Shown here: piece by piece, positions 1-6,429 of the stretch | Layout of the letters: every line of letters begins with the position of its first letter | How positions within the stretch are numbered: position 1 is the first letter of the stretch | From: JBGCDD01 sp045105075 | GTDB lineage: Bacteria > Pseudomonadota > Alphaproteobacteria > Rhodobacterales > Rhodobacteraceae | Assembly (NCBI GenBank): GCA_045105075.1 | Contig: JBGCDD010000031.1 | Location: forward strand, 1-7,077 | DNA length: 7,077 nucleotides | Direction: 5' to 3' | Made by a program: the position numbers and the translations under genes | Notes under the pieces: generated by a model | What the model was told of the DNA's origin: nothing | Database searches by the model: none | Seen by the model: only the letters and a program-made list of their open reading frames with translations

Positions 1-1007
1 TCCCCGGCAGCGACAGGCGTGCCCCCGTCCCCGGCCAGCCGGGTTTCCAAATCAATCGGCAATGTGCCCAGCAACGGCACGCCCAACGCGTCGGCCTCGG
101 CCGCCACACCGCCCTGCCCAAAGATCTGGTGCTGCGCGCCGCAATCAGGGCAGGTGAACATCGACATATTCTCGATCAGGCCCAAAACCGGAGTCTTCAG
201 CGTGTCAAACATGTCGAGCGCTTTGCGCGCATCAATCAGCGCCACGTCCTGCGGCGTGCTGACCACAATCGCGCCAGTCAGTTGCGATTTGGTGCACAAG
301 GTCAGCTGTACATCGCCGGTGCCGGGCGGCAGATCGACGATCAGAACGTCCAAATCCCCCCATTCGACCTGACCCAACATCTGCTGCAACGCGCCCATCA
401 ACATCGGACCCCGCCAGACCACCGCTTTGCCCGCCTCAACCATGAAGCCAATCGACATCAGCGTCACACCATGGGCGTGCAGCGGAATGATCGTTTTGCC
501 ATCCGGCGATGCAGGTCGCTTGTTCACACCCATCATGCGCGGCTGACTGGGGCCATAAATGTCGGCATCGAGCAACCCAACCTTGCGCCCCGCGCGCGCC
601 AGAGCCACGGCGAGATCCGAGCTGACCGTCGATTTACCGACCCCGCCCTTGCCCGACCCAATCGCCAGAATACGATCAACGCCGCTGGGTTTGCTTGGTC
701 CGTCCTGCGGCTTGGGGTGTCCGCCGATTTTCAGGCTGGGCGGCGCAGGCTTGTCCGCAGGTCCGTGCGCCGTCAACACCACATGTGCCTGCGCGACCCC
801 GTCCAATGCTGTCACAGCGGCTTGCACCGCCGCGCGCAGGGGTTCCATCTGACCAGCAATTGCCGGGCTCGGCGCCTCGATGACAAAGCGCACCTGATCG
901 CCCTCGATGCTCAGCGCACGAATCATGTCGCGGCTGATCAACGTGCCACCGTCCGGCAGAGCGAAGCGCGCCAGCGCTGCGTCGATTTTATCGCGTGTTA
1001 TGGTCAT
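1..1007 (-). CDS. apbC: Mrp/ApbC (NBP35-type) Fe-S cluster carrier ATPase, 3' end cut by window
   Basis: This is a cytoplasmic P-loop ATPase that, by family knowledge, binds a 4Fe-4S cluster and hands it to apo-proteins. Translating the minus strand from the ATG at 1007 gives 335 residues with no stop before the window edge; relatives are only slightly longer, so just the tail is missing. Residues about 3-80 match the MIP18/DUF59-like N-terminal domain. The deviant Walker A GSGKGGVGKST lies at 117-127, a Walker B-type IVDLPPGTGD at 223-232, and the cluster-binding CPDC (CxxC) at 286-289. A linker rich in Pro and Lys (about 81-110) joins the domains. The start is supported by a strong AAGGGGG ribosome site (1018-1012) four bases upstream. 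Transcription runs leftward, away from the sRNA locus. The family call is very secure; the symbol (apbC versus mrp) is a matter of naming. Confidence 0.95.
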   Translation of the reverse strand, partial: MTITRDKIDAALARFALPDGGTLISRDMIRALSIEGDQVRFVIEAPSPAIAGQMEPLRAAVQAAVTALDGVAQAHVVLTAHGPADKPAPPSLKIGGHPKPQDGPSKPSGVDRILAIGSGKGGVGKSTVSSDLAVALARAGRKVGLLDADIYGPSQPRMMGVNKRPASPDGKTIIPLHAHGVTLMSIGFMVEAGKAVVWRGPMLMGALQQMLGQVEWGDLDVLIVDLPPGTGDVQLTLCTKSQLTGAIVVSTPQDVALIDARKALDMFDTLKTPVLGLIENMSMFTCPDCGAQHQIFGQGGVAAEADALGVPLLGTLPIDLETRLAGDGGTPVAAG

Positions 1008-1161
1008 GCTGCCCCCTTGCGCATCCTGCTGTTGTAAGTGGCACAAATCTCGCGGGCTGCAAGACCCTGCGCAGCAATGAGGCACAGCCCCCCGGAACCT
1101 GCCTCAAATTCAGGCATTAACCACTTGCACCCAGCGCATAGCAGAAATGCATCAAAAAACC

Positions 1162-1189
1162 ATTGTGCACGCGCAGCATTCACCTATCT
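1162..1189 (+). promoter_or_regulatory. RpoH (sigma-32-type) promoter candidate for the sRNA locus
   Basis: ATTG (1162-1165), 17 bases, then CCTATCT (1183-1189) fits the alphaproteobacterial RpoH pattern CTTG-N17/18-CYTATNT with a perfect -10 element and one mismatch (A for C) in the -35 element. Transcription would start near 1196-1198, about 115 bases before the first sRNA hairpin. A sigma-70 reading of the same bases (TTGTGC, 16 bases, TATCTT) is poorer. In Rhodobacter sphaeroides the related CcsR locus is transcribed from an RpoHI/RpoHII promoter, so the match is what the family predicts. The assignment rests on pattern matching by eye. Confidence 0.55.
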
Positions 1190-1313
1190 TAATCTCAACA
1201 CAGCGACACAGAGAAGGACTGTTAAACAAGAGAAATCTGAAATGGCTCACCCCGGCGACCTTCGCAGGTGCAGCAATTCGACCTTGTTTCGTCCCGACAA
1301 TCGCTACAGAGAT

Positions 1314-1390
1314 CAGGTCTTCCTCTCCTCCTCCCTGGAAGGCCTGTCCTAAGCGGCGGCATCATCCTCCTCCCGATGCCGCCGCCCTTT
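1314..1390 (+). ncRNA. Cuckoo/CcsR-type sRNA, copy 1 (two anti-SD hairpins)
   Basis: Two stem-loops lie six bases apart. Hairpin 1 pairs 1314-1323 with 1337-1346 (10 bp, one G-U) around a 13-nt loop containing CCTCCTCCC at 1327-1335. Hairpin 2 pairs 1353-1363 with 1375-1385 (11 bp, perfect, GC-rich) around an 11-nt loop with CCTCCTCCC at 1366-1374, and is followed by a weak T-rich stretch (CCCTTTCATT). A weaker first hairpin and a very stable second one, each showing a copy of CCUCCUCCC, is the architecture described for the alphaproteobacterial cuckoo/CcsR/alpha-r14 RNAs. The motif resembles the anti-Shine-Dalgarno end of 16S rRNA, so the RNA probably binds G-rich sites, either in mRNAs or in proteins' RNA partners. 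It is probably cut from a longer transcript begun near 1197. Exact 5' and 3' ends are not visible in the sequence. Confidence 0.85.
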
Positions 1391-1393
1391 CAT

Positions 1394-1409
1394 TCCGGTT
1401 CGAACCGGA
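1394..1409. repeat. 16-bp perfect palindrome between the two sRNA units
   Basis: TCCGGTTCGAACCGGA is perfectly self-complementary. As RNA it can fold into a 6-bp stem with a UCGA loop. It sits in the 29-base spacer separating hairpin 2 from hairpin 3. It could be a processing signal or structural spacer between the two sRNA copies, or a protein-binding site in DNA. It lacks the anti-SD motif of its neighbours. The role is unknown. Confidence 0.45.
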
Positions 1410-1414
1410 TCGAC

Positions 1415-1500
1415 AAACATCACAGCACTCCTCCCTGTGTGGTTGATGTTTAAAAGGAGCGGCGGCGTTCACCTCCTCCCGAACGCCGCTGCTTTCTTTT
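1415..1500 (+). ncRNA. Cuckoo/CcsR-type sRNA, copy 2 (two anti-SD hairpins)
   Basis: This repeats the plan of the preceding unit with different stem sequences. Hairpin 3 pairs 1415-1422 with 1444-1451 (8 bp, perfect) and continues inward through a short imperfect helix (1423-1428 with 1437-1442, one A-G mismatch) to a TCCTCCCT loop; the motif here is CTCCTCCC (1428-1435), one base short of the full form. Hairpin 4 pairs 1459-1470 with 1481-1492 (12 bp, one G-U) around a 10-nt loop with CCTCCTCCC at 1472-1480. It follows hairpin 3 without a gap and ends in a T-rich tract. Because hairpins 2 and 4 share a GCGGCGGC left arm, the two units look like diverged duplicates. By family knowledge these RNAs are stress-induced regulators; the specific targets cannot be read from this window. 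Confidence 0.85.
1452..1500 (+). terminator. Rho-independent terminator formed by hairpin 4 of the sRNA locus
   Basis: A 12-bp GC-rich stem (1459-1470 with 1481-1492) is followed by TTTCTTTT (1493-1500). The AAAAGGA before the stem can pair with that T-rich tract with one bulge, as in a bidirectional-type terminator. It should end transcription of the whole sRNA locus and insulate the lipoprotein gene downstream. The terminator loop carries the CCTCCTCCC motif, so the same hairpin appears to serve as both terminator and functional RNA element. Confidence 0.8.
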
Positions 1501-1592
1501 CCCAAAAATCCCACAATCGCCCGACCGGTGCCGCATGGCGCCAAAATCAAACGTCAAATTTGCCTCATAAAATCAAACATGACAGAGGCAAA

Positions 1593-1892
1593 ATGTCGAA
1601 ATACCTTCTCCTGCCCGCTTTGGCACTGCTCAGCGCCTGCGCCGAACCCGCCGTGACCCAGTTCAACGGCCACAGCGTCAACATTCGCACTTCAAACACG
1701 CTGCCCGAACAGATGCGCGTTGCGCAGGCCGAGGCCAATGCCGTCTGTGCCAAGGCCGGAAAACGCGCCGAATTTGCGTCGACCACCTATGTGCTCGACC
1801 TCAACATGTCGAACTTCTATCTCTGCGTGTCACACCGGCCCAAAGGCACCAGACAAAATATCGCGTGCGGCCCGGCAGGGCCGCTCCGTTAG
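1593..1892 (+). CDS. Small predicted lipoprotein, function unknown
   Basis: The product is a 99-residue precursor. The N-terminus MSKYLLLPALALLSAC is a short lipoprotein signal peptide with lipobox L-S-A-C, which predicts lipidation of Cys16 and removal of residues 1-15; residue 17 is Ala and 18 Glu, so no Asp inner-membrane retention signal is seen. The mature part has three more cysteines (52, 78, 92), the first inside an Ala/Glu-rich helix-like stretch (about 40-60) and the second in an FYLCVS strand-like segment. The layout resembles short uncharacterised lipoproteins I associate with Rhodobacterales; no enzyme motif is visible. The ATG at 1593 is preferred over an upstream in-frame ATG at 1437, because AGAGG (1584-1588) precedes it and the signal peptide begins there. 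It runs toward uvrD, leaving only 21 bases between the two stop codons. Confidence 0.8.
   Translation: MSKYLLLPALALLSACAEPAVTQFNGHSVNIRTSNTLPEQMRVAQAEANAVCAKAGKRAEFASTTYVLDLNMSNFYLCVSHRPKGTRQNIACGPAGPLR
1867..1884. other. Perfect 7-bp stem-loop at the 3' end of the lipoprotein gene
   Basis: GCGGCCC, GGCA, GGGCCGC forms a GC-only stem ending six bases before the stop codon. It lies at a convergent junction (lipoprotein gene rightward, uvrD leftward, 21 bases apart). No T-tract follows on either strand, so it is not a classical intrinsic terminator, but it may stabilise the mRNA end or slow polymerase. It also encodes the C-terminal Gly-Pro-Ala-Gly segment, so it could be simply coding. Confidence 0.35.
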
Positions 1893-1913
1893 GTCACGCT
1901 CACGAACAGGCGT

Positions 1914-4292
1914 CTAGAAAGGGATATCGTCGCTGGCAGAGACAAAGCGGGCTACGATTTTCTTGATCCCGGCTTTCTCAAAATCGATCTCCAGCTTGTC
2001 GCCTTCGATGCCGATCACCGCGCCATAGCCGAACTTCTGGTGAAACACCCGCTCGCCGCTGGTAAAGCTGCTGACCGCAGCCGAATCGATGACCACATTG
2101 CGCGCTTCGCTGGGTTGCGCCATGCCGCGTTGTCCCGCGCGTTGCTGCAATCGCTTCCATCCGGGTGAATTGTACACGTTGGCTTCGGCCACGCGCGCCT
2201 CGATCCCCGATGCCGGCGTCGACGTCGACGTCGACGTCGGCGCCGCCGCGCCATAGCCGCCCCCATAAAGCCCCGGAGGTGTCAGCACGTCCACATGCGC
2301 CTCGGGCAGCTCATCGATAAACCGCGACGGCAGCGACGATTGCCATTGCCCAAACACCCGCCGGTTGGCGGCAAAACTGATCGTGCATAGCTCTTCGGCG
2401 CGGGTGATGCCGACATAGGCCAGACGGCGTTCTTCCTCGAGCCCTTTCAGACCCGATTCGTCCATGCTGCGTTGCGATGGAAACAGCCCGTCTTCCCAGC
2501 CCGGCAGGAACACGGCAGGAAACTCCAACCCCTTGGCCGCGTGCAGGGTCATGATCGAAACCTTGGCCTCGCCCTCGCCCGCCTCGTTGTCCATGATCAG
2601 GCTGACATGTTCCAGAAACCCTTGCAGGTTTTCGAACTGTTCCAGCGCTTTGACCAATTCCTTGAGGTTTTCCAATCGCCCCGGCGCTTCGGGGGTTTTG
2701 TCGTTTTGCCAGTGCCCGGTATAGCCCGACTCATCCAGGATGATTTCGGCCAGTTCCATATGAGACAGGTCCTTGTCGCCCGCCATCCGACCCCAGCGCG
2801 CGACCCCATCAACCAAAGTGGCCAGTTCAGACCCGCCCTTGCCCTTGATCAGCCCGCCCTGCACCGCCAGCCGCGCGCCTTCGACCAGCGACACACCATT
2901 TTCGCGCGCCACCCGCTGAAGGGTTTGCTGCGCCTTGTCGCCAAGGCCGCGTTTGGGTGTGTTCACAATCCGCTCAAACGCCAGATCATCGTCGGGGCTG
3001 GTGACCACGCGGAAATAGGCCATGGCATCGCGGATCTCCATGCGCTCGTAAAAGCGCGGACCGCCGATGACGCGATAGGGCAGACCGATGGTTAAAAACC
3101 GGTCTTCAAAGGCGCGCATCTGATGGCTGGCGCGCACCAGTATCGCCATGTCATCGAGCCCGATCTTGCGCATGCCGCGCGTGCCCTGCTGCATCGCCTC
3201 GATTTCGTCCCCGATCCAGCGCGCCTCTTCCTCGCCGTCCCAATGGCCGATCAGGCGGACCTGCTCGCCCTCCTCGGCTTCGGTCCACAGGGTTTTGCCA
3301 AGACGGCCTTCGTTGCCTGCAATCACACCGGACGCGGCGGCCAGAATATGGGGTGTGCTGCGATAATTCTGCTCCAAACGCACCACATGGGCGCCGGGAA
3401 AATCTTTTTCAAACCGCAGGATGTTGCCCACCTCGGCGCCACGCCAGCCATAGATCGACTGATCGTCATCGCCCACGCAACAGATGTTTTTGTGCTCAGC
3501 CGCCAGCAAGCGCAGCCACATATACTGCGCCACGTTGGTATCCTGATATTCGTCCACCAGAATAAACCGGAACCAGCGTTGATATTGCGCCAGCACATCC
3601 GGGTGCTGTTGGAAAATCACCACCATATGCAGCAACAGATCGCCAAAATCGACGGCGTTGAGCTCTTTCAGCCGGGCCTGATACTGCGCGTAAAGGTCAA
3701 CGCCTTTGTGATTATAGGCCCCCGCATCCGCCGTCGGCACCTGATCGGGCGTCAGCGCACGGTTCTTCCAGCCATCAATCAGGCCCGCCAACATCCGCGC
3801 CGGCCAGCGTTTGTCGTCAATCTGGGCCGCGCGCACCAATTGCTTGAGCAGGCGCAACTGATCGTCGGTGTCCAGAATGGTGAAGTTGCTTTTCAGCCCG
3901 GCCAATTCCGCATGGCGGCGCAGCAATTTCACACAGATCGAATGGAAGGTGCCCAGCCACGGCATACCTTCGATGGACTGGCCCAACATGCCGCCCACAC
4001 GGTTTTTCATTTCGCGCGCGGCCTTGTTGGTAAAGGTCACCGCCAAAATTTCGTTGGGCCGCGCCGATCCGGTGTTGAGCAAATGCACAATGCGCGCGGT
4101 CAGCGCCCGGGTTTTGCCGGTGCCCGCCCCGGCCAGCATCAAAACTGGCCCGTTGACCAGTTCTACCGCCTCGCGTTGGGCCGGGTTCAGCCCATCCAGA
4201 TAGGGTTGCGGGCGCGCGGCCATGGCGCGTGCGGACAGTGACGCGGCTTCGAACGCGTCCATATCATCAAAACTGCTCATGGGCGCGAGCAT
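1914..4292 (-). CDS. uvrD: ATP-dependent DNA helicase UvrD/PcrA (superfamily 1A)
   Basis: This is a 3'-5' DNA translocase that, by family knowledge, acts in nucleotide excision and mismatch repair and in clearing recombinase or stalled polymerase. The 792-residue product has the full motif set: Q motif LNPAQREAV (35-43), motif I GAGTGKT (55-61), Ia TFTNKAAREM (86-95), II VDEYQDTN (246-253), III GDDDQSIYGWRGA (274-286), IV QNYRS (308-312), V around TLHAAKGLEF (582-591), VI RRLAYVGITRA (622-632). After a Gly/Ala/Ser/Thr-rich linker (about 676-700) comes a Tudor-like C-terminal domain (GERVFHQKFGYGAVIGIEG, 746-764), which in PcrA binds RNA polymerase. The first ATG is at 4292; the fifth codon is also ATG (4280) and neither has a clear ribosome site, so the true start could be either. 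The GH19 gene lies 48 bases upstream on the same strand and could be co-transcribed. Confidence 0.97.
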   Translation of the reverse strand: MLAPMSSFDDMDAFEAASLSARAMAARPQPYLDGLNPAQREAVELVNGPVLMLAGAGTGKTRALTARIVHLLNTGSARPNEILAVTFTNKAAREMKNRVGGMLGQSIEGMPWLGTFHSICVKLLRRHAELAGLKSNFTILDTDDQLRLLKQLVRAAQIDDKRWPARMLAGLIDGWKNRALTPDQVPTADAGAYNHKGVDLYAQYQARLKELNAVDFGDLLLHMVVIFQQHPDVLAQYQRWFRFILVDEYQDTNVAQYMWLRLLAAEHKNICCVGDDDQSIYGWRGAEVGNILRFEKDFPGAHVVRLEQNYRSTPHILAAASGVIAGNEGRLGKTLWTEAEEGEQVRLIGHWDGEEEARWIGDEIEAMQQGTRGMRKIGLDDMAILVRASHQMRAFEDRFLTIGLPYRVIGGPRFYERMEIRDAMAYFRVVTSPDDDLAFERIVNTPKRGLGDKAQQTLQRVARENGVSLVEGARLAVQGGLIKGKGGSELATLVDGVARWGRMAGDKDLSHMELAEIILDESGYTGHWQNDKTPEAPGRLENLKELVKALEQFENLQGFLEHVSLIMDNEAGEGEAKVSIMTLHAAKGLEFPAVFLPGWEDGLFPSQRSMDESGLKGLEEERRLAYVGITRAEELCTISFAANRRVFGQWQSSLPSRFIDELPEAHVDVLTPPGLYGGGYGAAAPTSTSTSTPASGIEARVAEANVYNSPGWKRLQQRAGQRGMAQPSEARNVVIDSAAVSSFTSGERVFHQKFGYGAVIGIEGDKLEIDFEKAGIKKIVARFVSASDDIPF
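2218..2239. repeat. GTCGAC hexanucleotide tandem repeat inside uvrD
   Basis: Three perfect copies of the self-complementary hexamer GTCGAC and a partial fourth lie within the helicase gene and encode alternating Thr-Ser residues (about 686-692) in the linker between the helicase core and the Tudor-like domain. The six-base unit preserves the reading frame, so copy-number changes would only lengthen or shorten a flexible linker. Confidence 0.85.
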
Positions 4293-4340
4293 AACCCAAA
4301 GCCGCGCGCAGGAAAAGGGATGTTCGCGCCTTGTTCCCTG

Positions 4341-5150
4341 TTAGGCGAGGTCGCGTAAAATCTCGAGCAACTCCAATTCGGTGGCCCCGAACTGGGCTTC
4401 GGCCAAAGCCCGCGCGGCGCGGGTTTTGGGCCCGTCCAAGCCATCAATCGGGCCAGGATCAAACCCGGCATCCAGAAGCAACGCCTGCCATTCCGCGGTT
4501 GTCGCCTCGCCGGTCAGCGCCGCCATCGCCCGCGCGGTCAGGATTTTGCGGTCGGCCAACCCGTTGGTGCCTCCGTTGATACCTTTGGTGACCATGATAA
4601 CGTCCGGCTCGGGGCCATCGGCCCATTGCAGCAGCGTTTTGCCACTGCGCCGGGTGCGCGCGCAATATTTGGCGGCAATCCGCCAGCAGTTTTCAGGGGC
4701 TGCCGCCAGATCTGGATCATCTTGCAGGGGCAATCCCAAAAGCCCGCCATAGATGCGGTAGTTTGCGCGCCCGGTCAGTTGCAAATAGCCGCGCCCGCGA
4801 AAGCGCCAGCCATCGCCCGAGGCTTCCGATCCGTTGTCCATCCGGTTGGAATAAACCCGGTTGGCAATGCGTTCGGGTTGGCGGTGAAAGCTGTCTGCCT
4901 CGGCCGGAGAGGCGAAATGGCGCGATCCAAACACCTTCCACAAGCCAGCGCCGGAATAGTTCAGATTCTCGAAACGGGCTTTGTAATGTGCGCTTTCATG
5001 GGCGCATTGCCCAATCAACATCGCGCGGCGTTCGGTGTTGTTGATGCCGATCTCGATCAGATCGTCTGCCACGCTGTCCCAGGCATCGATGGCGACTTGC
5101 GCCAGTGTCGAAGACGACGCGCAGGCGCGAATGGCGGCTGAAATGCTCAT
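4341..5150 (-). CDS. GH19 endolysin/chitinase-like enzyme with C-terminal peptidoglycan-binding-like segment
   Basis: The 269-residue protein belongs to glycoside hydrolase family 19, whose phage and bacterial members cut beta-1,4 links in peptidoglycan or chitin. The catalytic region contains CAHESAHYK with the likely acid Glu52, the ENLNYSGAGLW stretch with Glu61 as likely second acid, the GH19 signature GRGYLQLTGRANY (119-131), and INGGTNGLADR (191-201), also typical of the family. Residues about 220-255 (WQALLLDAGFDPGPIDGLDG then PKTRAA) look like a short peptidoglycan-binding-1 repeat. There is no signal peptide or membrane segment, as in phage endolysins that depend on a holin; no holin is visible nearby. 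The start is fixed by GGAG seven bases upstream of the ATG. It is transcribed toward uvrD (48-base gap) and divergently from the oxidase gene (47-base gap). A single domesticated phage gene or a cell-wall remodelling enzyme are both possible; peptidoglycan is a more likely substrate than chitin. Confidence 0.88.
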   Translation of the reverse strand: MSISAAIRACASSSTLAQVAIDAWDSVADDLIEIGINNTERRAMLIGQCAHESAHYKARFENLNYSGAGLWKVFGSRHFASPAEADSFHRQPERIANRVYSNRMDNGSEASGDGWRFRGRGYLQLTGRANYRIYGGLLGLPLQDDPDLAAAPENCWRIAAKYCARTRRSGKTLLQWADGPEPDVIMVTKGINGGTNGLADRKILTARAMAALTGEATTAEWQALLLDAGFDPGPIDGLDGPKTRAARALAEAQFGATELELLEILRDLA

Positions 5151-5197
5151 GCCTTTTCTCCAAATTGCTCAAATCAATGGCACAACCCTAACACGAA

Positions 5198-6412
5198 ATG
5201 ACGCAATCCCCAAATTTGACCCTTGCGAAGGCGCGCAGCGCTGGCCAGAAAGTTGCGATGGACAGGCACAGCACATTCCCCGGCGTCGAAGATCTGAAAA
5301 ACCGCGCGCGGGCGCGGATTCCGAAATTTGTGTGGGAATACCTTGACAGTGGCACCGGGTCAGAAGCGACCAAGGCGCGCAACCGCACGTCGCTGGACCG
5401 GGTGCAGTTCGCGCCCTCGATCCTGCATGGCCCGCAAGACCCGGACCTGAGCGTCGATTTGCTGGGCCAGCGCTTTCCTCTGCCCTTTGGAGCGGCGCCG
5501 ATTGGCATGTCGGGGTTGATCTGGCCACGCGCCGAACAGCTGCTGGCGCGGGCGTTGGCGCAGGCCGAGCTGCCTTATACCCTGTCAACCGTGGCCAGCC
5601 AAAGCCCCGAAGACATGGCCGCGCATATCGGCCCGCAGGCGTGGTTTCAGATGTATCCGCCCAAAAAGGAGGAGATCCGCAAAGACCTGCTGGCACGGGC
5701 ACGCGATGCGGGGTTTGGCACTTTGGTGTTGACGGTCGATGTGCCCGTGGCGTCGCGGCGCGAACGTCAGACCCGGTCTGGGTTGACGCAACCGCCCAAG
5801 TTGACACCGCGCTTGCTGGCCCAGATCGCGACCCGGCCGACATGGGCGCGAGGCATGGCGCAAAACGGCATGCCGCATATGCGCACGTTGGACAAATACA
5901 TCGAAAAGGCGCAGGCCAATCTGCCGCCCACGGCCCATATCGGCTATATTCTGCGCACCTCTCCCGACATGGATTACGTGCGCTGGCTACGCGATCACTG
6001 GGATGGCCCGTTTGTGATCAAGGGCGTGCTGCGCGCCAGCGATGCTGCCCCGCTCGAGGCGATGGGCGTGGATGCGCTGTGGATTTCCAACCATGCCGGG
6101 CGCCAGTTTGATGCGGCTCCGGCCACGATTGATGTGCTGCCCGATATTCGCGCCGCCACGACGCTGCCGTTGATCTTTGATTCCGGCATTGAAGGCGGTC
6201 TTGATATCCTGCGTGCACTGGCGCTGGGGGCGGATTTTGTGATGCTGGGGCGCGCGTTCCACTTTGCCCTTGGCGCTTTGGGTGCCGATGGCCCGGCGCA
6301 TCTGATCGATATGCTGCGGCTCGATATGGTTTCAAACATGGGGCAAATGGGCGTCGATAGGCTGACCGATCTGCCCCAGCCAATTCATAGCGAGCGGCCT
6401 CGCACGATCTAG
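5198..6412 (+). CDS. FMN-dependent alpha-hydroxy-acid dehydrogenase (LldD/glycolate oxidase family)
   Basis: This flavoenzyme of the lactate dehydrogenase/glycolate oxidase family oxidises a 2-hydroxy acid such as L-lactate to the 2-keto acid. The 404-residue product shows a complete TIM-barrel set of landmarks: Tyr48 (EYLDSG), Gln151 and Tyr153 (QMYP), Asp181 and Arg188 (LTVDVP...RRER), Lys275 (IKGVL), catalytic His299 and Arg302 (SNHAGRQ), and the FMN phosphate segment DSGIEGG (328-334) with MLGR (349-352). The residue after the catalytic His is Ala where the family signature usually has Gly. The exact substrate cannot be read from sequence, so no symbol is given. The first ATG lacks a ribosome site and sits only 47 bases from the divergent GH19 start; the ATG at 5258 (residue 21), just before the conserved region, is a credible alternative start. 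A terminator follows at 6430. Confidence 0.93.
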   Translation: MTQSPNLTLAKARSAGQKVAMDRHSTFPGVEDLKNRARARIPKFVWEYLDSGTGSEATKARNRTSLDRVQFAPSILHGPQDPDLSVDLLGQRFPLPFGAAPIGMSGLIWPRAEQLLARALAQAELPYTLSTVASQSPEDMAAHIGPQAWFQMYPPKKEEIRKDLLARARDAGFGTLVLTVDVPVASRRERQTRSGLTQPPKLTPRLLAQIATRPTWARGMAQNGMPHMRTLDKYIEKAQANLPPTAHIGYILRTSPDMDYVRWLRDHWDGPFVIKGVLRASDAAPLEAMGVDALWISNHAGRQFDAAPATIDVLPDIRAATTLPLIFDSGIEGGLDILRALALGADFVMLGRAFHFALGALGADGPAHLIDMLRLDMVSNMGQMGVDRLTDLPQPIHSERPRTI

Positions 6413-6429
6413 CGCGAGACCTGGGGGCG

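Noticed and set aside
129..1037. 302-codon open frame on the plus strand
   Set aside because: It is antisense to the clearly coding Mrp/ApbC gene, is rich in Arg/His/Gln and has no domain-like sequence; a typical GC-rich shadow frame.
1395..1408. tRNA T-arm-like GGTTCGAACC
   Set aside because: No acceptor, D or anticodon arms surround it; it is better explained as the centre of the 16-bp palindrome between sRNA units.
1362..1550. 62-codon minus-strand frame across the sRNA hairpins
   Set aside because: Its codons come from the antisense of structured RNA arms and loops, and the start has no ribosome site context.
1560..1572. 13-mer TTGCCTCATAAAA also present at 6880-6892
   Set aside because: One shared 13-mer is within chance for a window of this size, and the copies have different orientation relative to the nearest gene start.
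3123..4241. 372-codon open frame on the plus strand
   Set aside because: It lies opposite the helicase motifs of uvrD and has the His/Gln/Arg-rich composition of an antisense shadow.
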